A stretch of DNA of 64,000 nt from Siphonodentalium dalli (GCA_032622095.1 CP136068.1:164259465-164323464), one strand, 5' to 3'. Shown: positions 1 to 16,300, counted from the stretch's first letter. Notes: a model not told the origin generated them from the letters alone. A program made the numbers and translations.

Positions 1-1383
1 TAAGCAATTTTTCAACTCTTATATCTCCGGAAGTACAAGAGATAGGGAGCTGAAATTTCGTATGCATATAGACCTATACTATTTCTAACTAATAAGAGTA
101 TATAGGATGTTGTCCACGATTGGTTTACAGAGTTATCTCCCTTTTTGTGAAAAAATGGGGTTGCTGTATCTCGAAAAGTATGAGCAGCAGAGACTAAAAA
201 TTTGGACCATATGTAGAACTCAGGATTCCCTATTGAATCCATACATTATAATTTATGTCCGCGCTTTTTCTACAGAGTTGTCGCCCATGATTCGCAAAAT
301 TCGATTTATTTCATATCATGTAACCGCCTATAACATGCACGGTATCCATATTTGAGAGATTTTATGTAGTTACCCGTTATCAACTTGCTACGAAAACAAG
401 TTTTGAACAGGGACGGACTTATATTTTTGGGTTTTGGGTGGGGGCAAAATTTTCGCAATTTTTTTTTTCGATGATTTTAACTATTTTTACTGTCGTGTAT
501 CTATATGGTGTACTAATGATCCTCCTGAAAGAATTTTGTAAATCGGTTGAGAAATGTCCAAGTTACAGACCATCGAAAATTGTATTCATACATCGATTGA
601 GGAGAAAGTGCTTGTGGACAAAACTCCTCCTAGACGACGCACGCGAACTGGATTTGGTCTATGTGAGCGTGTTATCCATAGAAAGAAGACGAAATGGTGC
701 AATTTTGACGAAGATCCAAAAACATTGGTCCATATTAGGGAGGGGGCAAAAATTGTCATATTTTTTTGGTCTCCGATTTGAACCAAAATTGTTGTGAAGT
801 ATCTATAAGATGTACCGAGTGAAATTATGAGTGAATTTTGTGAATCGGTTGAAAAATGTAGAAATTGTGGCCCCTTCATTTTTTTCAAGTTTACAGAAGA
901 TGCACTATGAATTCAAATTCCTTCAACCAATCGTCAATTGTTTAGTGTCATTCGGTGGGGAATTTATAATACTTTTAAACGATTACCGACTTGCCTTATT
1001 ATGTCGATGGAAGCCAGATATAATCGAAATGTATGTACTGAACAGCATTAATATAGGTCTATATAGTAGAATATCGCCACAATATCTTACTAGAACCCTA
1101 CTAAATATTAAAGGGGCATCAAATGCGAACACAATGACGCAAAAATTAGCTCGATATCTCGAAGATTGGCCGAGATATGGCGACTTTTCTACACGCATCA
1201 CCTAATTCCGAGGCAAGGGTGGGGGTCACACCAGAACGTTCCAACTGAACACAGAAATGTCAATAAACCATACTATCGACATACCAATCAATTCCGTGCG
1301 AATCCCTTATTATACTTCCATATTTTAATATGGAAGTATATTGTTATTCAATTTATTATTTTTCTCCTCTATTATTATTATTC
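1..1383. repeat. Representative 1383 bp satellite unit and its internal structure
   Basis: Inside one unit, bases about 437-560 and 742-870 are a diverged direct repeat offset by about 305 bases; both run from a GGGGGCAAAA block to an AATCGGTTGA block. Bases about 20-80 resemble the reverse complement of about 1110-1200 (ATATCTC...GAGAT...GAGCT...CGT in both), suggesting an old inverted duplication. A near-perfect palindrome sits at 1311-1340. The unit contains GAGTTATCTCCC (131-142), a motif I associate with molluscan genomes. The unit therefore seems to have grown by internal duplication before it was amplified. Confidence 0.75.
1311..1340. repeat. 14 bp-arm palindrome in the satellite unit
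   Basis: TATACTTCCATATT, then TT, then its exact reverse complement. The palindrome recurs at the same place in every complete unit, about 45 bases before the unit boundary chosen here. Confidence 0.9.
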
Positions 1384-4300
1384 TAAGCAATTTTTCAACT
1401 CTTATATCTCCGGAAGTACAAGAGATAGGGAGCTGAAATTTCGTATGCATATAGACCTATACTATTTCTAACTAATAAGAGTATATAGGATGTTGTCCAC
1501 GATTGGTTTACAGAGTTATCTCCCTTTTTGTGAAAAAATGGGGTTGCTGTATCTCGAAAAGTATGAGCAGCAGAGACTAAAAATTTGGACCATATGTAGA
1601 ACTCAGGATTCCCTATTGAATCCATACATTATAATTTATGTCCGCGCTTTTTCTACAGAGTTGTCGCCCATGATTCGCAAAATTCGATTTATTTCATATC
1701 ATGTAACCGCCTATAACATGCACGGTATCCATATTTGAGAGATTTTATGTAGTTACCCGTTATCAACTTGCTACGAAAACAAGTTTTGAACAGGGACGGA
1801 CTTATATTTTTGGGTTTTGGGTGGGGGCAAAATTTTCGCAATTTTTTTTTTCGATGATTTTAACTATTTTTACTGTCGTGTATCTATATGGTGTACTAAT
1901 GATCCTCCTGAAAGAATTTTGTAAATCGGTTGAGAAATGTCCAAGTTACAGACCATCGAAAATTGTATTCATACATCGATTGAGGAGAAAGTGCTTGTGG
2001 ACAAAACTCCTCCTAGACGACGCACGCGAACTGGATTTGGTCTATGTGAGCGTGTTATCCATAGAAAGAAGACGAAATGGTGCAATTTTGACGAAGATCC
2101 AAAAACATTGGTCCATATTAGGGAGGGGGCAAAAATTGTCATATTTTTTTGGTCTCCGATTTGAACCAAAATTGTTGTGAAGTATCTATAAGATGTACCG
2201 AGTGAAATTATGAGTGAATTTTGTGAATCGGTTGAAAAATGTAGAAATTGTGGCCCCTTCATTTTTTTCAAGTTTACAGAAGATGCACTATGAATTCAAA
2301 TTCCTTCAACCAATCGTCAATTGTTTAGTGTCATTCGGTGGGGAATTTATAATACTTTTAAACGATTACCGACTTGCCTTATTATGTCGATGGAAGCCAG
2401 ATATAATCGAAATGTATGTACTGAACAGCATTAATATAGGTCTATATAGTAGAATATCGCCACAATATCTTACTAGAACCCTACTAAATATTAAAGGGGC
2501 ATCAAATGCGAACACAATGACGCAAAAATTAGCTCGATATCTCGAAGATTGGCCGAGATATGGCGACTTTTCTACACGCATCACCTAATTCCGAGGCAAG
2601 GGTGGGGGTCACACCAGAACGTTCCAACTGAACACAGAAATGTCAATAAACCATACTATCGACATACCAATCAATTCCGTGCGAATCCCTTATTATACTT
2701 CCATATTTTAATATGGAAGTATATTGTTATTCAATTTATTATTTTTCTCCTCTATTATTATTATTCTAAGCAATTTTTCAACTCTTATATCTCCGGAAGT
2801 ACAAGAGATAGGGAGCTGAAATTTCGTATGCATATAGACCTATACTATTTCTAACTAATAAGAGTATATAGGATGTTGTCCACGATTGGTTTACAGAGTT
2901 ATCTCCCTTTTTGTGAAAAAATGGGGTTGCTGTATCTCGAAAAGTATGAGCAGCAGAGACTAAAAATTTGGACCATATGTAGAACTCAGGATTCCCTATT
3001 GAATCCATACATTATAATTTATGTCCGCGCTTTTTCTACAGAGTTGTCGCCCATGATTCGCAAAATTCGATTTATTTCATATCATGTAACCGCCTATAAC
3101 ATGCACGGTATCCATATTTGAGAGATTTTATGTAGTTACCCGTTATCAACTTGCTACGAAAACAAGTTTTGAACAGGGACGGACTTATATTTTTGGGTTT
3201 TGGGTGGGGGCAAAATTTTCGCAATTTTTTTTTTCGATGATTTTAACTATTTTTACTGTCGTGTATCTATATGGTGTACTAATGATCCTCCTGAAAGAAT
3301 TTTGTAAATCGGTTGAGAAATGTCCAAGTTACAGACCATCGAAAATTGTATTCATACATCGATTGAGGAGAAAGTGCTTGTGGACAAAACTCCTCCTAGA
3401 CGACGCACGCGAACTGGATTTGGTCTATGTGAGCGTGTTATCCATAGAAAGAAGACGAAATGGTGCAATTTTGACGAAGATCCAAAAACATTGGTCCATA
3501 TTAGGGAGGGGGCAAAAATTGTCATATTTTTTTGGTCTCCGATTTGAACCAAAATTGTTGTGAAGTATCTATAAGATGTACCGAGTGAAATTATGAGTGA
3601 ATTTTGTGAATCGGTTGAAAAATGTAGAAATTGTGGCCCCTTCATTTTTTTCAAGTTTACAGAAGATGCACTATGAATTCAAATTCCTTCAACCAATCGT
3701 CAATTGTTTAGTGTCATTCGGTGGGGAATTTATAATACTTTTAAACGATTACCGACTTGCCTTATTATGTCGATGGAAGCCAGATATAATCGAAATGTAT
3801 GTACTGAACAGCATTAATATAGGTCTATATAGTAGAATATCGCCACAATATCTTACTAGAACCCTACTAAATATTAAAGGGGCATCAAATGCGAACACAA
3901 TGACGCAAAAATTAGCTCGATATCTCGAAGATTGGCCGAGATATGGCGACTTTTCTACACGCATCACCTAATTCCGAGGCAAGGGTGGGGGTCACACCAG
4001 AACGTTCCAACTGAACACAGAAATGTCAATAAACCATACTATCGACATACCAATCAATTCCGTGCGAATCCCTTATTATACTTCCATATTTTAATATGGA
4101 AGTATATTGTTATTCAATTTATTATTTTTCTCCTCTATTATTATTATTCTAAGCAATTTTTCAACTCTTATATCTCCGGAAGTACAAGAGATAGGGAGCT
4201 GAAATTTCGTATGCATATAGACCTATACTATTTCTAACTAATAAGAGTATATAGGATGTTGTCCACGATTGGTTTACAGAGTTATCTCCCTTTTTGTGAA

Positions 4301-7300
4301 AAAATGGGGTTGCTGTATCTCGAAAAGTATGAGCAGCAGAGACTAAAAATTTGGACCATATGTAGAACTCAGGATTCCCTATTGAATCCATACATTATAA
4401 TTTATGTCCGCGCTTTTTCTACAGAGTTGTCGCCCATGATTCGCAAAATTCGATTTATTTCATATCATGTAACCGCCTATAACATGCACGGTATCCATAT
4501 TTGAGAGATTTTATGTAGTTACCCGTTATCAACTTGCTACGAAAACAAGTTTTGAACAGGGACGGACTTATATTTTTGGGTTTTGGGTGGGGGCAAAATT
4601 TTCGCAATTTTTTTTTTCGATGATTTTAACTATTTTTACTGTCGTGTATCTATATGGTGTACTAATGATCCTCCTGAAAGAATTTTGTAAATCGGTTGAG
4701 AAATGTCCAAGTTACAGACCATCGAAAATTGTATTCATACATCGATTGAGGAGAAAGTGCTTGTGGACAAAACTCCTCCTAGACGACGCACGCGAACTGG
4801 ATTTGGTCTATGTGAGCGTGTTATCCATAGAAAGAAGACGAAATGGTGCAATTTTGACGAAGATCCAAAAACATTGGTCCATATTAGGGAGGGGGCAAAA
4901 ATTGTCATATTTTTTTGGTCTCCGATTTGAACCAAAATTGTTGTGAAGTATCTATAAGATGTACCGAGTGAAATTATGAGTGAATTTTGTGAATCGGTTG
5001 AAAAATGTAGAAATTGTGGCCCCTTCATTTTTTTCAAGTTTACAGAAGATGCACTATGAATTCAAATTCCTTCAACCAATCGTCAATTGTTTAGTGTCAT
5101 TCGGTGGGGAATTTATAATACTTTTAAACGATTACCGACTTGCCTTATTATGTCGATGGAAGCCAGATATAATCGAAATGTATGTACTGAACAGCATTAA
5201 TATAGGTCTATATAGTAGAATATCGCCACAATATCTTACTAGAACCCTACTAAATATTAAAGGGGCATCAAATGCGAACACAATGACGCAAAAATTAGCT
5301 CGATATCTCGAAGATTGGCCGAGATATGGCGACTTTTCTACACGCATCACCTAATTCCGAGGCAAGGGTGGGGGTCACACCAGAACGTTCCAACTGAACA
5401 CAGAAATGTCAATAAACCATACTATCGACATACCAATCAATTCCGTGCGAATCCCTTATTATACTTCCATATTTTAATATGGAAGTATATTGTTATTCAA
5501 TTTATTATTTTTCTCCTCTATTATTATTATTCTAAGCAATTTTTCAACTCTTATATCTCCGGAAGTACAAGAGATAGGGAGCTGAAATTTCGTATGCATA
5601 TAGACCTATACTATTTCTAACTAATAAGAGTATATAGGATGTTGTCCACGATTGGTTTACAGAGTTATCTCCCTTTTTGTGAAAAAATGGGGTTGCTGTA
5701 TCTCGAAAAGTATGAGCAGCAGAGACTAAAAATTTGGACCATATGTAGAACTCAGGATTCCCTATTGAATCCATACATTATAATTTATGTCCGCGCTTTT
5801 TCTACAGAGTTGTCGCCCATGATTCGCAAAATTCGATTTATTTCATATCATGTAACCGCCTATAACATGCACGGTATCCATATTTGAGAGATTTTATGTA
5901 GTTACCCGTTATCAACTTGCTACGAAAACAAGTTTTGAACAGGGACGGACTTATATTTTTGGGTTTTGGGTGGGGGCAAAATTTTCGCAATTTTTTTTTT
6001 CGATGATTTTAACTATTTTTACTGTCGTGTATCTATATGGTGTACTAATGATCCTCCTGAAAGAATTTTGTAAATCGGTTGAGAAATGTCCAAGTTACAG
6101 ACCATCGAAAATTGTATTCATACATCGATTGAGGAGAAAGTGCTTGTGGACAAAACTCCTCCTAGACGACGCACGCGAACTGGATTTGGTCTATGTGAGC
6201 GTGTTATCCATAGAAAGAAGACGAAATGGTGCAATTTTGACGAAGATCCAAAAACATTGGTCCATATTAGGGAGGGGGCAAAAATTGTCATATTTTTTTG
6301 GTCTCCGATTTGAACCAAAATTGTTGTGAAGTATCTATAAGATGTACCGAGTGAAATTATGAGTGAATTTTGTGAATCGGTTGAAAAATGTAGAAATTGT
6401 GGCCCCTTCATTTTTTTCAAGTTTACAGAAGATGCACTATGAATTCAAATTCCTTCAACCAATCGTCAATTGTTTAGTGTCATTCGGTGGGGAATTTATA
6501 ATACTTTTAAACGATTACCGACTTGCCTTATTATGTCGATGGAAGCCAGATATAATCGAAATGTATGTACTGAACAGCATTAATATAGGTCTATATAGTA
6601 GAATATCGCCACAATATCTTACTAGAACCCTACTAAATATTAAAGGGGCATCAAATGCGAACACAATGACGCAAAAATTAGCTCGATATCTCGAAGATTG
6701 GCCGAGATATGGCGACTTTTCTACACGCATCACCTAATTCCGAGGCAAGGGTGGGGGTCACACCAGAACGTTCCAACTGAACACAGAAATGTCAATAAAC
6801 CATACTATCGACATACCAATCAATTCCGTGCGAATCCCTTATTATACTTCCATATTTTAATATGGAAGTATATTGTTATTCAATTTATTATTTTTCTCCT
6901 CTATTATTATTATTCTAAGCAATTTTTCAACTCTTATATCTCCGGAAGTACAAGAGATAGGGAGCTGAAATTTCGTATGCATATAGACCTATACTATTTC
7001 TAACTAATAAGAGTATATAGGATGTTGTCCACGATTGGTTTACAGAGTTATCTCCCTTTTTGTGAAAAAATGGGGTTGCTGTATCTCGAAAAGTATGAGC
7101 AGCAGAGACTAAAAATTTGGACCATATGTAGAACTCAGGATTCCCTATTGAATCCATACATTATAATTTATGTCCGCGCTTTTTCTACAGAGTTGTCGCC
7201 CATGATTCGCAAAATTCGATTTATTTCATATCATGTAACCGCCTATAACATGCACGGTATCCATATTTGAGAGATTTTATGTAGTTACCCGTTATCAACT

Positions 7301-10300
7301 TGCTACGAAAACAAGTTTTGAACAGGGACGGACTTATATTTTTGGGTTTTGGGTGGGGGCAAAATTTTCGCAATTTTTTTTTTCGATGATTTTAACTATT
7401 TTTACTGTCGTGTATCTATATGGTGTACTAATGATCCTCCTGAAAGAATTTTGTAAATCGGTTGAGAAATGTCCAAGTTACAGACCATCGAAAATTGTAT
7501 TCATACATCGATTGAGGAGAAAGTGCTTGTGGACAAAACTCCTCCTAGACGACGCACGCGAACTGGATTTGGTCTATGTGAGCGTGTTATCCATAGAAAG
7601 AAGACGAAATGGTGCAATTTTGACGAAGATCCAAAAACATTGGTCCATATTAGGGAGGGGGCAAAAATTGTCATATTTTTTTGGTCTCCGATTTGAACCA
7701 AAATTGTTGTGAAGTATCTATAAGATGTACCGAGTGAAATTATGAGTGAATTTTGTGAATCGGTTGAAAAATGTAGAAATTGTGGCCCCTTCATTTTTTT
7801 CAAGTTTACAGAAGATGCACTATGAATTCAAATTCCTTCAACCAATCGTCAATTGTTTAGTGTCATTCGGTGGGGAATTTATAATACTTTTAAACGATTA
7901 CCGACTTGCCTTATTATGTCGATGGAAGCCAGATATAATCGAAATGTATGTACTGAACAGCATTAATATAGGTCTATATAGTAGAATATCGCCACAATAT
8001 CTTACTAAAACCCTACTAAATATTAAAGGGGCATCAAATGCGAACACAATGACGCAAAAATTAGCTCGATATCTCGAAGATTGGCCGAGATATGGCGACT
8101 TTTCTACACGCATCACCTAATTCCGAGGCAAGGGTGGGGGTCACACCAGAACGTTCCAACTGAACACAGAAATGTCAATAAACCATACTATCGACATACC
8201 AATCAATTCCGTGCGAATCCCTTATTATACTTCCATATTTTAATATGGAAGTATATTGTTATTCAATTTATTATTTTTCTCCTCTATTATTATTATTCTA
8301 AGCAATTTTTCAACTCTTATATCTCCGGAAGTACAAGAGATAGGGAGCTGAAATTTCGTATGCATATAGACCTATACTATTTCTAACTAATAAGAGTATA
8401 TAGGATGTTGTCCACGATTGGTTTACAGAGTTATCTCCCTTTTTGTGAAAAAATGGGGTTGCTGTATCTCGAAAAGTATGAGCAGCAGAGACTAAAAATT
8501 TGGACCATATGTAGAACTCAGGATTCCCTATTGAATCCATACATTATAATTTATGTCCGCGCTTTTTCTACAGAGTTGTCGCCCATGATTCGCAAAATTC
8601 GATTTATTTCATATCATGTAACCGCCTATAACATGCACGGTATCCATATTTGAGAGATTTTATGTAGTTACCCGTTATCAACTTGCTACGAAAACAAGTT
8701 TTGAACAGGGACGGACTTATATTTTTGGGTTTTGGGTGGGGGCAAAATTTTCGCAATTTTTTTTTTCGATGATTTTAACTATTTTTACTGTCGTGTATCT
8801 ATATGGTGTACTAATGATCCTCCTGAAAGAATTTTGTAAATCGGTTGAGAAATGTCCAAGTTACAGACCATCGAAAATTGTATTCATACATCGATTGAGG
8901 AGAAAGTGCTTGTGGACAAAACTCCTCCTAGACGACGCACGCGAACTGGATTTGGTCTATGTGAGCGTGTTATCCATAGAAAGAAGACGAAATGGTGCAA
9001 TTTTGACGAAGATCCAAAAACATTGGTCCATATTAGGGAGGGGGCAAAAATTGTCATATTTTTTTGGTCTCCGATTTGAACCAAAATTGTTGTGAAGTAT
9101 CTATAAGATGTACCGAGTGAAATTATGAGTGAATTTTGTGAATCGGTTGAAAAATGTAGAAATTGTGGCCCCTTCATTTTTTTCAAGTTTACAGAAGATG
9201 CACTATGAATTCAAATTCCTTCAACCAATCGTCAATTGTTTAGTGTCATTCGGTGGGGAATTTATAATACTTTTAAACGATTACCGACTTGCCTTATTAT
9301 GTCGATGGAAGCCAGATATAATCGAAATGTATGTACTGAACAGCATTAATATAGGTCTATATAGTAGAATATCGCCACAATATCTTACTAGAACCCTACT
9401 AAATATTAAAGGGGCATCAAATGCGAACACAATGACGCAAAAATTAGCTCGATATCTCGAAGATTGGCCGAGATATGGCGACTTTTCTACACGCATCACC
9501 TAATTCCGAGGCAAGGGTGGGGGTCACACCAGAACGTTCCAACTGAACACAGAAATGTCAATAAACCATACTATCGACATACCAATCAATTCCGTGCGAA
9601 TCCCTTATTATACTTCCATATTTTAATATGGAAGTATATTGTTATTCAATTTATTATTTTTCTCCTCTATTATTATTATTCTAAGCAATTTTTCAACTCT
9701 TATATCTCCGGAAGTACAAGAGATAGGGAGCTGAAATTTCGTATGCATATAGACCTATACTATTTCTAACTAATAAGAGTATATAGGATGTTGTCCACGA
9801 TTGGTTTACAGAGTTATCTCCCTTTTTGTGAAAAAATGGGGTTGCTGTATCTCGAAAAGTATGAGCAGCAGAGACTAAAAATTTGGACCATATGTAGAAC
9901 TCAGGATTCCCTATTGAATCCATACATTATAATTTATGTCCGCGCTTTTTCTACAGAGTTGTCGCCCATGATTCGCAAAATTCGATTTATTTCATATCAT
10001 GTAACCGCCTATAACATGCACGGTATCCATATTTGAGAGATTTTATGTAGTTACCCGTTATCAACTTGCTACGAAAACAAGTTTTGAACAGGGACGGACT
10101 TATATTTTTGGGTTTTGGGTGGGGGCAAAATTTTCGCAATTTTTTTTTTCGATGATTTTAACTATTTTTACTGTCGTGTATCTATATGGTGTACTAATGA
10201 TCCTCCTGAAAGAATTTTGTAAATCGGTTGAGAAATGTCCAAGTTACAGACCATCGAAAATTGTATTCATACATCGATTGAGGAGAAAGTGCTTGTGGAC

Positions 10301-13300
10301 AAAACTCCTCCTAGACGACGCACGCGAACTGGATTTGGTCTATGTGAGCGTGTTATCCATAGAAAGAAGACGAAATGGTGCAATTTTGACGAAGATCCAA
10401 AAACATTGGTCCATATTAGGGAGGGGGCAAAAATTGTCATATTTTTTTGGTCTCCGATTTGAACCAAAATTGTTGTGAAGTATCTATAAGATGTACCGAG
10501 TGAAATTATGAGTGAATATTGTGAATCGGTTGAAAAATGTAGAAATTGTGGCCCCTTCATTTTTTTCAAGTTTACAGAAGATGCACTATGAATTCAAATT
10601 CCTTCAACCAATCGTCAATTGTTTAGTGTCATTCGGTGGGGAATTTATAATACTTTTAAACGATTACCGACTTGCCTTATTATGTCGATGGAAGCCAGAT
10701 ATAATCGAAATGTATGTACTGAACAGCATTAATATAGGTCTATATAGTAGAATATCGCCACAATATCTTACTAGAACCCTACTAAATATTAAAGGGGCAT
10801 CAAATGCGAACACAATGACGCAAAAATTAGCTCGATATCTCGAAGATTGGCCGAGATATGGCGACTTTTCTACACGCATCACCTAATTCCGAGGCAAGGG
10901 TGGGGGTCACACCAGAACGTTCCAACTGAACACAGAAATGTCAATAAACCATACTATCGACATACCAATCAATTCCGTGCGAATCCCTTATTATACTTCC
11001 ATATTTTAATATGGAAGTATATTGTTATTCAATTTATTATTTTTCTCCTCTATTATTATTATTCTAAGCAATTTTTCAACTCTTATATCTCCGGAAGTAC
11101 AAGAGATAGGGAGCTGAAATTTCGTATGCATATAGACCTATACTATTTCTAACTAATAAGAGTATATAGGATGTTGTCCACGATTGGTTTACAGAGTTAT
11201 CTCCCTTTTTGTGAAAAAATGGGGTTGCTGTATCTCGAAAAGTATGAGCAGCAGAGACTAAAAATTTGGACCATATGTAGAACTCAGGATTCCCTATTGA
11301 ATCCATACATTATAATTTATGTCCGCGCTTTTTCTACAGAGTTGTCGCCCATGATTCGCAAAATTCGATTTATTTCATATCATGTAACCGCCTATAACAT
11401 GCACGGTATCCATATTTGAGAGATTTTATGTAGTTACCCGTTATCAACTTGCTACGAAAACAAGTTTTGAACAGGGACGGACTTATATTTTTGGGTTTTG
11501 GGTGGGGGCAAAATTTTCGCAATTTTTTTTTTCGATGATTTTAACTATTTTTACTGTCGTGTATCTATATGGTGTACTAATGATCCTCCTGAAAGAATTT
11601 TGTAAATCGGTTGAGAAATGTCCAAGTTACAGACCATCGAAAATTGTATTCATACATCGATTGAGGAGAAAGTGCTTGTGGACAAAACTCCTCCTAGACG
11701 ACGCACGCGAACTGGATTTGGTCTATGTGAGCGTGTTATCCATAGAAAGAAGACGAAATGGTGCAATTTTGACGAAGATCCAAAAACATTGGTCCATATT
11801 AGGGAGGGGGCAAAAATTGTCATATTTTTTTGGTCTCCGATTTGAACCAAAATTGTTGTGAAGTATCTATAAGATGTACCGAGTGAAATTATGAGTGAAT
11901 TTTGTGAATCGGTTGAAAAATGTAGAAATTGTGGCCCCTTCATTTTTTTCAAGTTTACAGAAGATGCACTATGAATTCAAATTCCTTCAACCAATCGTCA
12001 ATTGTTTAGTGTCATTCGGTGGGGAATTTATAATACTTTTAAACGATTACCGACTTGCCTTATTATGTCGATGGAAGCCAGATATAATCGAAATGTATGT
12101 ACTGAACAGCATTAATATAGGTCTATATAGTAGAATATCGCCACAATATCTTACTAGAACCCTACTAAATATTAAAGGGGCATCAAATGCGAACACAATG
12201 ACGCAAAAATTAGCTCGATATCTCGAAGATTGGCCGAGATATGGCGACTTTTCTACACGCATCACCTAATTCCGAGGCAAGGGTGGGGGTCACACCAGAA
12301 CGTTCCAACTGAACACAGAAATGTCAATAAACCATACTATCGACATACCAATCAATTCCGTGCGAATCCCTTATTATACTTCCATATTTTAATATGGAAG
12401 TATATTGTTATTCAATTTATTATTTTTCTCCTCTATTATTATTATTCTAAGCAATTTTTCAACTCTTATATCTCCGGAAGTACAAGAGATAGGGAGCTGA
12501 AATTTCGTATGCATATAGACCTATACTATTTCTAACTAATAAGAGTATATAGGATGTTGTCCACGATTGGTTTACAGAGTTATCTCCCTTTTTGTGAAAA
12601 AATGGGGTTGCTGTATCTCGAAAAGTATGAGCAGCAGAGACTAAAAATTTGGACCATATGTAGAACTCAGGATTCCCTATTGAATCCATACATTATAATT
12701 TATGTCCGCGCTTTTTCTACAGAGTTGTCGCCCATGATTCGCAAAATTCGATTTATTTCATATCATGTAACCGCCTATAACATGCACGGTATCCATATTT
12801 GAGAGATTTTATGTAGTTACCCGTTATCAACTTGCTACGAAAACAAGTTTTGAACAGGGACGGACTTATATTTTTGGGTTTTGGGTGGGGGCAAAATTTT
12901 CGCAATTTTTTTTTTCGATGATTTTAACTATTTTTACTGTCGTGTATCTATATGGTGTACTAATGATCCTCCTGAAAGAATTTTGTAAATCGGTTGAGAA
13001 ATGTCCAAGTTACAGACCATCGAAAATTGTATTCATACATCGATTGAGGAGAAAGTGCTTGTGGACAAAACTCCTCCTAGACGACGCACGCGAACTGGAT
13101 TTGGTCTATGTGAGCGTGTTATCCATAGAAAGAAGACGAAATGGTGCAATTTTGACGAAGATCCAAAAACATTGGTCCATATTAGGGAGGGGGCAAAAAT
13201 TGTCATATTTTTTTGGTCTCCGATTTGAACCAAAATTGTTGTGAAGTATCTATAAGATGTACCGAGTGAAATTATGAGTGAATTTTGTGAATCGGTTGAA

Positions 13301-16300
13301 AAATGTAGAAATTGTGGCCCCTTCATTTTTTTCAAGTTTACAGAAGATGCACTATGAATTCAAATTCCTTCAACCAATCGTCAATTGTTTAGTGTCATTC
13401 GGTGGGGAATTTATAATACTTTTAAACGATTACCGACTTGCCTTATTATGTCGATGGAAGCCAGATATAATCGAAATGTATGTACTGAACAGCATTAATA
13501 TAGGTCTATATAGTAGAATATCGCCACAATATCTTACTAGAACCCTACTAAATATTAAAGGGGCATCAAATGCGAACACAATGACGCAAAAATTAGCTCG
13601 ATATCTCGAAGATTGGCCGAGATATGGCGACTTTTCTACACGCATCACCTAATTCCGAGGCAAGGGTGGGGGTCACACCAGAACGTTCCAACTGAACACA
13701 GAAATGTCAATAAACCATACTATCGACATACCAATCAATTCCGTGCGAATCCCTTATTATACTTCCATATTTTAATATGGAAGTATATTGTTATTCAATT
13801 TATTATTTTTCTCCTCTATTATTATTATTCTAAGCAATTTTTCAACTCTTATATCTCCGGAAGTACAAGAGATAGGGAGCTGAAATTTCGTATGCATATA
13901 GACCTATACTATTTCTAACTAATAAGAGTATATAGGATGTTGTCCACGATTGGTTTACAGAGTTATCTCCCTTTTTGTGAAAAAATGGGGTTGCTGTATC
14001 TCGAAAAGTATGAGCAGCAGAGACTAAAAATTTGGACCATATGTAGAACTCAGGATTCCCTATTGAATCCATACATTATAATTTATGTCCGCGCTTTTTC
14101 TACAGAGTTGTCGCCCATGATTCGCAAAATTCGATTTATTTCATATCATGTAACCGCCTATAACATGCACGGTATCCATATTTGAGAGATTTTATGTAGT
14201 TACCCGTTATCAACTTGCTACGAAAACAAGTTTTGAACAGGGACGGACTTATATTTTTGGGTTTTGGGTGGGGGCAAAATTTTCGCAATTTTTTTTTTCG
14301 ATGATTTTAACTATTTTTACTGTCGTGTATCTATATGGTGTACTAATGATCCTCCTGAAAGAATTTTGTAAATCGGTTGAGAAATGTCCAAGTTACAGAC
14401 CATCGAAAATTGTATTCATACATCGATTGAGGAGAAAGTGCTTGTGGACAAAACTCCTCCTAGACGACGCACGCGAACTGGATTTGGTCTATGTGAGCGT
14501 GTTATCCATAGAAAGAAGACGAAATGGTGCAATTTTGACGAAGATCCAAAAACATTGGTCCATATTAGGGAGGGGGCAAAAATTGTCATATTTTTTTGGT
14601 CTCCGATTTGAACCAAAATTGTTGTGAAGTATCTATAAGATGTACCGAGTGAAATTATGAGTGAATTTTGTGAATCGGTTGAAAAATGTAGAAATTGTGG
14701 CCCCTTCATTTTTTTCAAGTTTACAGAAGATGCACTATGAATTCAAATTCCTTCAACCAATCGTCAATTGTTTAGTGTCATTCGGTGGGGAATTTATAAT
14801 ACTTTTAAACGATTACCGACTTGCCTTATTATGTCGATGGAAGCCAGATATAATCGAAATGTATGTACTGAACAGCATTAATATAGGTCTATATAGTAGA
14901 ATATCGCCACAATATCTTACTAGAACCCTACTAAATATTAAAGGGGCATCAAATGCGAACACAATGACGCAAAAATTAGCTCGATATCTCGAAGATTGGC
15001 CGAGATATGGCGACTTTTCTACACGCATCACCTAATTCCGAGGCAAGGGTGGGGGTCACACCAGAACGTTCCAACTGAACACAGAAATGTCAATAAACCA
15101 TACTATCGACATACCAATCAATTCCGTGCGAATCCCTTATTATACTTCCATATTTTAATATGGAAGTATATTGTTATTCAATTTATTATTTTTCTCCTCT
15201 ATTATTATTATTCTAAGCAATTTTTCAACTCTTATATCTCCGGAAGTACAAGAGATAGGGAGCTGAAATTTCGTATGCATATAGACCTATACTATTTCTA
15301 ACTAATAAGAGTATATAGGATGTTGTCCACGATTGGTTTACAGAGTTATCTCCCTTTTTGTGAAAAAATGGGGTTGCTGTATCTCGAAAAGTATGAGCAG
15401 CAGAGACTAAAAATTTGGACCATATGTAGAACTCAGGATTCCCTATTGAATCCATACATTATAATTTATGTCCGCGCTTTTTCTACAGAGTTGTCGCCCA
15501 TGATTCGCAAAATTCGATTTATTTCATATCATGTAACCGCCTATAACATGCACGGTATCCATATTTGAGAGATTTTATGTAGTTACCCGTTATCAACTTG
15601 CTACGAAAACAAGTTTTGAACAGGGACGGACTTATATTTTTGGGTTTTGGGTGGGGGCAAAATTTTCGCAATTTTTTTTTTCGATGATTTTAACTATTTT
15701 TACTGTCGTGTATCTATATGGTGTACTAATGATCCTCCTGAAAGAATTTTGTAAATCGGTTGAGAAATGTCCAAGTTACAGACCATCGAAAATTGTATTC
15801 ATACATCGATTGAGGAGAAAGTGCTTGTGGACAAAACTCCTCCTAGACGACGCACGCGAACTGGATTTGGTCTATGTGAGCGTGTTATCCATAGAAAGAA
15901 GACGAAATGGTGCAATTTTGACGAAGATCCAAAAACATTGGTCCATATTAGGGAGGGGGCAAAAATTGTCATATTTTTTTGGTCTCCGATTTGAACCAAA
16001 ATTGTTGTGAAGTATCTATAAGATGTACCGAGTGAAATTATGAGTGAATTTTGTGAATCGGTTGAAAAATGTAGAAATTGTGGCCCCTTCATTTTTTTCA
16101 AGTTTACAGAAGATGCACTATGAATTCAAATTCCTTCAACCAATCGTCAATTGTTTAGTGTCATTCGGTGGGGAATTTATAATACTTTTAAACGATTACC
16201 GACTTGCCTTATTATGTCGATGGAAGCCAGATATAATCGAAATGTATGTACTGAACAGCATTAATATAGGTCTATATAGTAGAATATCGCCACAATATCT

